Shown one piece after another: positions 10,298 through 19,517 of a DNA stretch of 64,000 bases. Numbering within the stretch: the first letter of the stretch is position 1; each line of letters starts with the position of its first letter. Below the pieces are notes generated by a model. It saw only the letters and a list, made by a program, of their open reading frames with translations. It did no database searches and had not been told where the DNA came from. Position numbers and translations under genes: made by a program. Origin of the DNA: Pyrenula massariospora (Eukaryota > Ascomycota > Eurotiomycetes > Pyrenulales > Pyrenulaceae); contig JAGFMI010000004.1 in assembly GCA_021030905.1 (NCBI GenBank), forward strand, positions 992,001 to 1,056,000, read 5' to 3'.

Positions 10298-12230
10298 ATG
10301 GTCGACCGCATTCATTTTGAGAACGTCTGGCGAGACGGCACATATACTTACTATCCAGTCCTAATCGTTGGCGCCGGCGTCTCTGGCATCGCCATTGGTT
10401 GTCGTTTGAAGCAGGTGCTAGGGTTTGATCAATTCAGAATCTTCGAACGCAAGGCCGGCTTGGGCGGGACATGGTACACCAATCGATACCCAGGGGTTGC
10501 ATGCGATGTACCTGCAATCGCATATTCCTTCTCCTGGTACCAAAATCCGAAATGGACAACCCTCCATCCAAGCGGCCCAGAAATCGTTCGCTACTTGCAT
10601 GACACGTGTGCGCATTTTGGTATATTGGACAAGATGCAGCTGAACACTGATGTGACCGACTTTAGGTGGCTAGAAGATGCTCAGGAATGGGAGGTGACAA
10701 TAACTCAATTGGCGCCGGGTGTTGGCGACCTTACGATGGCAGACCGGAAAGCCAAGATTGAGTCGGAAGGCATGGATAGGGTATATCTAAGGCAAGAGAA
10801 GGCCAGAGCAAAGGTGGTCATTAGCGCTGTGGGCGGACTTGCTGAACCGAATCAGATCCCAGATATCCCGGGCATCGACACTTTCAACGGTGATATTGTT
10901 CATACTGCGAAATGGGACCCCAAGCTGGACGTCTCAGGGAAAGATGTGATCGTCGTAGGAACCGGCTGTAGTGGGGCTCAGGTTGTTCCAGAGCTAGTGA
11001 AGCCGAAATACAACGCTAAATCAGTCACGCAGCTGCTCAGAAGTCCTGGGTGGGTCGAACCGAATGTGTTGCGACCAAAGGGAGTCGAGCGCTGGGAGAA
11101 ATTCATGCCGAAAATCTGCAAGATTCCATTCTTGCAGAATGTCGTACGTTTGGTTGTCTTCTCGCAGATAGAGGCGGATTGGTTCAAATTCTTCAAAATG
11201 ACGGAAGGCAGCAAGAAACGCCGGGCCAAGGGAGAAAAATCACGAATGAAATACATGCGGAAGTCGGTTCCTGAGAAGTACCATGAAATACTAACACCGA
11301 ATTATCCGCTATTCTGCAAGCGAAGAGTCATCGACACTGGATGGTTTGCCAGTCTTAACAATGAAAATGTGGAGCTTACATCGAGCCCGCTGACCAGCAT
11401 CCAGCCCGATGGGGTAACACTTGGTCCAGGGCGTAATTACCCAGCGATGAGCAAGCAAGACAGCAAAATCCCAACAGAAGAGCGGAAACTGCACGCAGAC
11501 ACTCTTATCTTTGCCAATGGCTATTCCGTAGGCGCCACACTATATCAGCTCGACGTTATCGGTCGGAAGGGACAAAGGCTTCATCAGACTTGGGAGGGAC
11601 GAGAGGGACCTGGTGCCTACATGGGAACCGCGGTCAACGGATTTCCGAACTTTTTCATGCTGTTTGGACCGAACATTGCGACAGGTCATTCGAGTATCAT
11701 TCTACAAGCAGAGAATCAGATCAATTACGCACTGCCATTCATTAGATCAATCATCAAAGGCGAGGTGAGCATGTACGAAGTGAAAAAAGAGGCGGAGGAC
11801 AAATGGACAGATCAGATACAAAAAGAACTTAGGGGAACGGTTTGGGCTGGAGGATGTACGAGCTGGTACGTTAGTGAGAATGGTTGGAATTCAGCTTCAT
11901 ATCCGTAAGTCGTCTCTTTTGCCACTGTCTCCTGCTACGCGATCTCGACTCTGTTTCACGGAAAATCTGCTCACATAGAATAGGCGATCGCAGATTGATT
12001 TCACAATACGAAGCTTGTTCCCTCGCTGGGATGATTGGCACATCCAATACACTCCCAAGGGAAGGACAAAGCATCGTCTCAGATGGATAGCAAGGCAATT
12101 CTTTACCATTTTCCTAATTCTCGGGGTTCTATGGTCGTACAGAAATGGACTGGCAGGACTACGGTCTCTTCTTCGATCCTTTGTACCGATCTTGAAGACG
12201 GCACTGCTTGCTGGACTTGACAAGGTGTAG
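10298..12230 (+). CDS. Flavin-containing Baeyer-Villiger-type monooxygenase
   Basis: FAD- and NADPH-dependent class B monooxygenase, 617 aa, predicted to insert or add one oxygen into a ketone or other soft substrate; the substrate is unknown. Exon 1 is 10298-11904 and exon 2 is 11984-12230, with a 79-nt intron (GTAAGT...AATAG). Motifs: the FAD dinucleotide-binding motif VGAGVSGIA near residue 26, GGTWYTNRYPGVACD typical of BVMOs, the BVMO/FMO fingerprint FNGDIVHTAKWD at residue 196, and a second NADPH-binding glycine motif (VVGTGCSGAQVVPEL). Splicing adds a C-terminal tail with a hydrophobic segment (FFTIFLILGVLWSY) that could anchor it to a membrane; unspliced, the frame would stop just after exon 1. 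A Zn2Cys6 regulator follows about 330 bp downstream on the same strand. That is typical of small metabolic clusters, but no polyketide synthase or peptide synthetase is in the window. Confidence 0.9.
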
Positions 12231-12558
12231 AGGGCGTACTTGGTAAAGATGATAGGAATAGCGTGCATTTTGAATAGAATAAGAGTTGCAGTCAGTCCCT
12301 TTCGTACTCAAAAATGTGGCCCGTGAGCAATGAGAGCAGATAGAATTTACAAGGCGCTGGCATTAGCAATCATATCAAATCGTAAGGATCACCTACTATC
12401 CTGTTACGGCTTGGCACAAATACTTCTAGTTGGAGGCAGCCTTTCTCCGCCGGCCAAAAAAAGACCCCACAAATTTACTTCGGATGCTGTCAGTTCTTGA
12501 TGCTTTCAGTCTCCAGCCACAATTTAGAAAGCTGGACAAATCTACAGCGTTATGAACA
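12231..12558. other. Intergenic region between monooxygenase and transcription factor
   Basis: This 328-bp stretch holds the 3' end of the monooxygenase transcript and the promoter of the downstream Zn2Cys6 gene. No motif or frame recognised. Confidence 0.5.
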
Positions 12559-15064
12559 ATGGACGCGGGAAATTTTAGTACCACTGGGAATCCGCAGGAA
12601 CCAACGGGCGGAGACTCCCATGGCGCGAAAAGGAAAGCGGAAGACAACCGCCCTCAGGAGGGCGGAACTGGCGGCCGCTCAAAACGAAATCGTTACGTTT
12701 CGGTTGCTTGGTAAGAGATCCCAAAGCATCCTTATTGTCGAGCTTCAGTGCTAGGATGCATCGCGGAATCTCGTCGCGGCGACCACCGAGCCCATGTACT
12801 TGCTTGGGATGTACAGAAGCTAACTTATCCAAGCAATCAATGCAAGCGCAGAAAGATTAGGTGTAAGTACTAATCCTGCCATCAGAAAATGATCCTTGTG
12901 CTGACAATTACTAGGCAATGGCGAGACTCCATGCCAACGATGCGGCAATCTACAGTTGGAGTGCATTTATGCCTCCAACTCGAACAATTCCGAGGAATTT
13001 CAGCAGATGAAAAATCACATCGCAAATCTACAGCAACAAGTCCAGACCTTGGCTGTGATGAGCGGCTATCAACAAGCTGGAGATCACAGCATAGACGCTT
13101 ACGCTGATGGAAACTATAGTCGAACAAGCTCGAGCGGTCAACTGCCGTCCCCGACCCAGTCACGCAGATATCCGCCGTTTCATGGTCCCTCGAGCTCAGC
13201 ATATGGCCTTGACGTGGCCAGGTCAAGCCTACAGTCTATGGGCATCTCAGCCGAAGGAGCTATGGATGATGACAGACTGACAGGAGAAAGCATACCAATA
13301 GGCCAGCCTCCCCCGATACTCGGATATACCCACCCCAAGAAAGATCCTCTGTGGACAATGAAACGGGAAGAGGCGACAAGGCTTGTGCGTCTCTATGATG
13401 AAGAGGTCGCCGTCATGTATCCGTTGATGGATACAGAAGGGATCCTTCGGCGGGTCGATCTGTTGTGGAGGTTTATTGAAGCCGCCGTGCGCACTGGGTT
13501 TGGGCAGCCGTCTTTGCCAGGTGCAGATGCATTGGATGACGATGACACGAACATTCTCAAAATGGTGCTCGCAGTAGCCTTGGTTCTGGAAAATAACGGC
13601 CAGAGCGAGCTCGGCCAAAAATTCTTTGAGAGTGTCCGGCCGGCCTTTGAGGCGAAGATGTGGGCAAGTCCGGATGTAAAGGGCCTAACATTGACTGTCT
13701 TAGTGGTAAAGTCCACGCTCCTGGAACGGTCAGATGCAGCTACTAATATGGCCAGGCAATGTATTTCTTCCACTGTCTTGAAGAGGCGCAAGCTTGGAGG
13801 CTCAATGGAGCTGCGGCTCGGATGTGCTTACAGCTCGGTCTACATCGGCGTGACTCCCTGATCAAGCTGTTTCCCAACGAGCCTGAGTTTCATTCTGTTG
13901 TTCGCACATTCTGGACCATTTACGCTTTAGACCGCCGATGGAGCTTGGGCACTGGTCTTCCCTTTATTTTTCACGACGAGGATCTAGACCCGATGCTTCC
14001 AGAGCCTGTAAGTTCTATGACCTACGTATTCGTAAGCTCCTTACTCATGTTCTGTCCAGGATGAGTCGTGCCCTCACCTCAAATGCATGGTACGATATGG
14101 GCGCATAGCCTCGAAGTTCTGGTATTTCAGCTTGAACTACGATGGCAAGTCTGAAAACAAAAAGGAGGAAATGAATTACCTCGATTTCCAAATGCTCCAG
14201 TGGTACAAGACAGTACCCGAAAATCTTTCCTTTGAGCCCCATGACATCAGACTCGATGCTCAGACTGGTAGCCGAAGTAAACACCGCCTACGTCTGATCC
14301 TATATCTTAGATTGAATCTCGCTAGACTACAGATTCACCGGCCAGTTCTGTATTCAGCTACAAGTATTTCCGAAAATCGCCCCGCTGTCAAGACTGCTGT
14401 CGAAGTTGCAAAGGATACGATCCGAGTTCTAACCCATATTAACCAGATCTCGGATATGTACCGAACTCAACAGATCGCGTATAATTTCTTTCTCGTCCAG
14501 GCTCTTGCCGTGCTTCTGCTGGCAGTCTGCCACGCCCCTCAAGACTATGGAAGACAAGTTCGTGACGAGTTCTACCGTGCGATTGATCTTGTCAAGAATT
14601 TTAGCACGAATTCGTATGTTGCTCAGCGCTTGTGGAAGACGATCCGCGGCCTCCGCGAGATCGGGGAAAAGTTGGGGTTACAGCCTCATACCGCAAACGG
14701 CGAAACGACAGCAGCCACCACAGACAATGCGCATTCAGACGCTGCGGTAGCCATGGCTGGTCTCGCTGGCCATCCAATTGAGCATCTCGCTGCTTACAAT
14801 AACAATACCAGTGGTGCCAAACCTGCGACGACAAATACCGGCGGCATGCTAGGTGCTATGCCAATGAACGGGCAGCAGATGAGTAACGAACTCACCAGCC
14901 TTTTTGAGTTTGTTGGGAACTATCCAAATTGGGGAATGACATCTCAGGGCGACAAGGTGCCTGGGTATGTTGGTGGACAGGGCCAGTGGGCCAACAGTGG
15001 TGGGATTCCGGCGGCGTATGGCAACGAAGAGGAGTTCTCGAGGGTGATGGGTGAGATTTTTTGA
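12559..15064 (+). CDS. Zn2Cys6 transcription factor with fungal-specific TF domain
   Basis: Nuclear DNA-binding regulator, 742 aa. Five exons: 12559-12710, 12834-12862, 12915-13705, 13756-14007 and 14060-15064. Two introns cut the zinc cluster, and splicing restores a perfect C-x2-C-x6-C-x5-C-x2-C-x6-C pattern (Cys 51, 54, 61, 67, 70, 77: CNQCKRRKIRC...CQRC...C). The second exon is only 29 nt. A short coiled-coil-like stretch follows (EFQQMKNHIANLQQQVQTL), then the large fungal TF middle homology region (from about residue 200: LVRLYDEEVAVMYPLMD, later AAARMCLQLGLHR and TFWTIYALDRRWSLGTG). The C-terminus is Asn/Thr/Gly rich. Its target is unknown; position suggests it may control the adjacent monooxygenase, which is inference. 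The intron acceptor AG at 13755 is preceded by a good CTACTAAT branch site. Confidence 0.9.
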
Positions 15065-15418
15065 AACGAGTGTAAAGCGGGATGGGAGACAGGTTGATCG
15101 AGAAAAGCGTAGGGTAACTGTCGACTTAATCGTTCTTGTAGAATGACGTCTGTCTCCATTGAATATCGGCTACCACTATGCGACCATGATTTATACTCTG
15201 TGTAGCTTGAGACGGGCAGTATTTTGAGGCTCTAAACCACATTCGGCTGTCAGCCTCGATGCGGTGAGGCTGAAAACTCTTTTTTTTGACTCACACCACT
15301 CCATTGACGGTTGGGAGGAACAAACCATAAACGCTGTCCGCACGTCTTTTCACCTTGGTAAAGATGTGTGACCTCGGGAAACAGGACTTCCCGCCTTGAG
15401 ACCATTCTCAAAGGCAAG
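15065..15418. other. Intergenic region upstream of homoserine kinase
   Basis: This 354-bp stretch holds the transcription factor 3' end and the homoserine kinase promoter. It contains a T8 tract near 15281. No other signal recognised. Confidence 0.5.
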
Positions 15419-16547
15419 ATGCCTAAGTTTACCATCCGGGCGCCGTGCTCGTCTGCCAACATCGGCCCAGGTTTCGATGTCATTGGCCTGGCACTTTCAC
15501 TCTACCTGGAGCTGCACGTCGAGATCGACAGCTCGAAATCTTCATCTGACCGGCCGCTCAATTGCGCGATCACATATGAAGGTGAAGGCGACGTGGACGA
15601 TGTGAGTCTTGATCCAGAGGACAATCTAATATCAAGAGTTGCGCTCTACGTGCTACGCTGTCATGACCAACGTTCGTTCCCTGTGGAGACGAAGATACAT
15701 ATTGTGAATCCTATTCCGCTCGGGAGGGGCTTAGGGTCTTCAGGTGCAGCAGTTGTTGCTGGCGTGGTGCTGGGAAATGAGGTGGGAAAGCTAGGGCTCA
15801 CGAAGGCAAGGATGCTGGATTTCTGTCTCATGGTAGATCTCCGCATGATGAATGACATTGTCGAGCGCTGATTCTTTTCAACAGGTCGAACGCCATCCGG
15901 ACAATGTAGCCGCAGCCCTGTATGGGGGCTTCATCGGCACATACCTTAATGAACTCGATCCATCCTCTTCATCCCGCCTTGAAATTCCTCTTAGCGAAGT
16001 TCTTCCCGCTCCTGCAGGTGGCATTGACACTGGGCTTCGTCCCCCGGATCCGCCTCTCAACATCGGCCACTACCACAAATTCACTTGGGCTCCAGAGATC
16101 CAATGTATTGCTATCATCCCAGACTTTGAAGTTCCCACCGCCAAAGCTCGTGAGGTCTTACCTCAGAAATACAGTCGTGTGGATATGGTCTTCAATCTAC
16201 AGCGGATTGCGCTGCTACCCATCGCACTGGGCCAAAGCCCGCCGGACCCAGAATTCGTTTACCTCGCAATGCAAGATAAAGTACATCAACCATATCGAAA
16301 AACGCTGATCCCAAGTTTAACGGAGATTCTCCAAAGTGTAACGCCGAAGTCACATCCGGGTTTGTTAGGGATATGTTTATCGGGAGCAGGACCAACGATT
16401 TTGGCGCTTGCGACAGGGAATTTTGAAGGGATCGCGGAGCATCTTTTGGGAGAGTTTAGGAAGGAAAATATTGAATGTCGGTGGAAGGTTTTGAAGCCTG
16501 CAAATGATGGGACAACAGTTGAATACCCTATTGAGAATGGTGGTTGA
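15419..16547 (+). CDS. THR1: Homoserine kinase
   Basis: Cytosolic GHMP-family kinase (EC 2.7.1.39) that phosphorylates L-homoserine with ATP, the step before threonine synthase in threonine biosynthesis. Exons 15419-15832 and 15885-16547 (52-nt intron) give 358 aa, essentially the length of yeast Thr1. The N-terminus reads PKFTIRAPCSSANIGPGFDV, as expected for the substrate-binding part of homoserine kinases. The GHMP ATP-binding motif PIPLGRGLGSSGAAV begins at residue 98. Exon 2 opens with VERHPDNVAAALYGG, a conserved homoserine-kinase segment, and LSGAGPTILAL lies near the C-terminus. The ATG at 15419 is preferred over upstream in-frame non-ATG codons because the family starts just before KFTIRAP. 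Confidence 0.96.
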
Positions 16548-17626
16548 GCGAGGTAACGATTGAAGTGCAACATACGATGATATGTAGTCCGCGGAAAGGA
16601 AGCTGCCGCATCTTCGGTGGCATTTCTTGCCCACTGCCTGTCTGCGACGGGCAATGGGATAGAAGGGATCTAAATAGACCTCTTACATCGGAGGGAAGGT
16701 CGCATAGGCCGACATAATATCAGGCTCCCTACGTCGCGGGGCATTTATTAGTGACCGGCGGAGATACACGACCATCCGACCCACCTTTTAAAGGCAGAGG
16801 TGAGAGTAGTGAAAGAATGTATTAGAGAAAGAAGCTTGACTACTGACGACGGACATAACACGATAGTAGTAGTGGCCACATGTAGGGCAGAACCCGTATG
16901 TTCCCAAGTGAGAATCGGACAAGAGCATTTCTGTTTATCCGGTGTCATTATGGTGGGGACAGATCAGTCACGTGATTGAAGATCCGATGCCTAATCGTGG
17001 GGCAGAGCTGCAGCCAACGATTGCCCTACAGCGGGTCAATTCGCCCTCCCACACCGTTGAGCATTCATACAAGCATCCCAGACCCATAGTCCTGACTTCA
17101 GGCAAACTAGGCCTCAACAAATGTCGAAGTGATTCAGGCTGCTCTAACACTTGTCCACCACAAAGACGGCCAATCATTTTTGTCCCGCGTACCTACTCTC
17201 CCACCGGCAGACTACTGTATATCTTCAGCTTCTTGTAACAATGAGTTCGTAATGCTCCACGGTTAACGCGCTCAATGGAACGGCCATGAATCGGAAAGCT
17301 TGTTCGCGTCGCCCTACGCACCTGCCAAGTCCTCCGCTGCGATCCTGCAAGAGTCTTTCTCAATACTCGTGCAACATCGACCGACCTCAGCTTCGTCTCC
17401 CGTGCTTGTGATACGTCTGCCTGTCTCTCAAGTTCGACTCCAAGAGCTCTCTACAGCTTTTTGCTACAACCTTAATCTCCTAATCCTTCCTTCTTCCCCT
17501 GGGACTTGACTCGCGCTAGCCAAACTGTCGCCGACATTGGAATCATCTTTAGCCGCTGGGCTGGCAAATCTGACCTTGGACCCTCCCTCCGAAGCGGCAA
17601 CGACTTCTCAGGACACCTCAGCAGAC
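16548..17626. other. Intergenic region and 5' leader of CKB1
   Basis: About 1.1 kb without a supported gene. It includes the CACGTG site listed separately. The last 300 bases are pyrimidine-rich, typical of a fungal 5' UTR. Translation in the CKB1 frame is open from 17537 but has no ATG before 17627. Confidence 0.5.
16968..16975. promoter_or_regulatory. TCACGTGA palindrome (bHLH/Cbf1-type site)
   Basis: A perfect 8-bp palindrome, TCACGTGA, about 650 bp before the CKB1 start codon. CACGTG cores are bound by fungal bHLH factors. Function here is inference only. Confidence 0.35.
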
Positions 17627-18877
17627 ATGTCTGTCTCATCTTCGCAGTCTCCCGATAGTTGGATAGCTTCGTTCTGCTCGTTGATGGGTCATGAGTATTT
17701 TGCAGAGGTCAGCGAGGATTTTATCGAGGACGACTTTAACTTGACGGGTCTCCAAGCGCAGGTGCCAATGTACAAAGATGCCCTTGAGATGATACTTGAC
17801 GTTGAGCCGTCAGATGGAACGTCGTCTAATATGTCGGAAGAAGAGGAGGAGGAGGATGAAGATGACGGAATCCTGGGAGATGATTCAAGGCCGGCGGGCT
17901 CGTCATATGGGAGAAGAAATAGTGACGGTCGAAGGCACATGCGGACTTCTTCGGATGCTTCTGTCATCGAGTCGTCAGCGGAGCTGCTTTACGGTCTCAT
18001 ACATGCCCGATATATAACATCGCGGCCGGGCATACAGCAGATGCTAGAGAAATACGAGCTATCGCATTTCGGTCATTGCCCTCGAGTCTACTGCAATGGA
18101 ACCAAAGTTCTACCAGTTGGCCGGACAGACACACCCGGCCAAGAGACGGTAAAATTATTCTGCCCAAGCTGTCTCGACATCTACACTCCTCCCAACAGCC
18201 GATTCTCCACCGTCGACGGCGCCTTCTTTGGCACTACCTTCGGCTGCCTATTCTTCATGACTTTCCCAGACCTTGACATCTCCCCTTCTCTCAACGCCGC
18301 AAATCGAAATACCCAAGACAACAACCCCCTCAGCCCAACATCCACAAACAATACAATCTCCACCGACAACGCATCCCGCACCTCATCCCTCACTCTTGCC
18401 GCACCCCCGCCCAGCGCCTCGATAGCTACCTCCTCCACAGCGGTAGAGAAAGACCCACCTCTCCCCGAACAACCCGCCGCAATAAACGGCGTCAACACCT
18501 CGAACCTCGCCCCCGGCCTCGGCAAGGGCAGAATCTACGAACCCCGCATCTACGGCTTCCGGGTGTCAGAACGCGCGAAATCGGGGCCGCGAATGAAGTG
18601 GCTGCGGAGCAAGCCGGCGGACATCAACGAGCTGGATGAGACGGTCATCTATCATGCGAGGTATGGGGGCGACGCGGATGGGGATGTGGTGGAAGAGCAC
18701 GGGAACGGCGGGGATGTGGAGATGAGGAGTCAGAATACGCCGTCACAGTCCCAGGGGGTGGGGGGGAGTGGGAGAAGGAGGAGAAGCAATGCAAATCGGA
18801 GGGTTAGGAGATGCCGGGATCGGGATTTGAGGGAAGGTCTGGGGCTTGGGATAGCGAGGGGAGAGTCGTTTGTATGA
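17627..18877 (+). CDS. CKB1: Casein kinase II regulatory (beta) subunit
   Basis: Regulatory subunit of the CK2 holoenzyme (alpha2/beta2), nuclear and cytoplasmic; it dimerises through a zinc finger and directs substrate choice. Single exon, 416 aa. Evidence: SWIASFCSLMGHEYFAEV and EDFIEDDFNLTGL near the N-terminus, an acidic loop (SEEEEEEDEDDG), LLYGLIHARYITSRPGI, and a zinc ribbon with Cys151, Cys156, Cys179 and Cys182 (CPRVYC ... CPSC). It then has DGAFFGTTFGCLFFMTFP and, after a long Ser/Thr/Pro/Asn-rich insert of about 90 residues, GRIYEPRIYGFRVSERAKSG. The insert and the C-terminal basic tail make it longer than the animal protein (about 215 aa), as is usual in filamentous ascomycetes. 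Start: first in-frame ATG; there is an open but ATG-less frame upstream. Confidence 0.95.
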   Translation: MSVSSSQSPDSWIASFCSLMGHEYFAEVSEDFIEDDFNLTGLQAQVPMYKDALEMILDVEPSDGTSSNMSEEEEEEDEDDGILGDDSRPAGSSYGRRNSDGRRHMRTSSDASVIESSAELLYGLIHARYITSRPGIQQMLEKYELSHFGHCPRVYCNGTKVLPVGRTDTPGQETVKLFCPSCLDIYTPPNSRFSTVDGAFFGTTFGCLFFMTFPDLDISPSLNAANRNTQDNNPLSPTSTNNTISTDNASRTSSLTLAAPPPSASIATSSTAVEKDPPLPEQPAAINGVNTSNLAPGLGKGRIYEPRIYGFRVSERAKSGPRMKWLRSKPADINELDETVIYHARYGGDADGDVVEEHGNGGDVEMRSQNTPSQSQGVGGSGRRRRSNANRRVRRCRDRDLREGLGLGIARGESFV

Positions 18878-19517
18878 GTTTTGTTTTCTCCGTTTTTACA
18901 GTCAGTAATGAAACGGCTGGTTTTGCAGGGCGATACGCGGATTGATGTTTTAGATGGGGCGGGTCTTCATGGAGGTGGGGGTTTGTTTGGAGTATTCAAC
19001 GGCTTTCTGTGATCGTTGTGAGAGTACAAAATGGTTAAACAAAGTCGCCTTTTTCGAAAAGAAAATGATTTTGCCTGGACACTGTCTATCGTAGTGTAAA
19101 CGTCTAAAAAGATCATTTTTAGGTGTTCGGATGTATGAATCGATGAACCAAGACGCAATCGTTGAGGCCTCGAAAGGTTTTCTTGTCTCGTCCAAAGAGT
19201 CTACAGAAAAAGGGCATCACATGCGCAGTTCTTGCTAGATAAACGAAGACAGATGCATCACGAGCAGACTAGTTAGGAGCGAAGGTAACTGTAAAGCCTT
19301 GTCGTCATTACTGAGTAGAACACTCCTGAGTAGAACAGTCTAATAGTCAGAGCTAGTAATGTCCAAACCCTCCTCATTGAACAGTAAGCAGGCTCCGAGA
19401 AGATGCAAAGGGGTATCAAAAAATATGCTTTCATCTAGCTTCTCAAACGCTTCGGCGCATCAAACGCGCGGGCCATCAAACGCTAATATTCATCTGCCAC
19501 TACTCATCCCCTAGTAC
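18878..19517. other. Convergent 3' intergenic region
   Basis: Region between the convergent 3' ends of CKB1 and the coiled-coil gene. No supported gene. A short direct repeat (ctgagtagaacactc / ctgagtagaacagtc, about 19311-19340) is visible. Confidence 0.5.
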
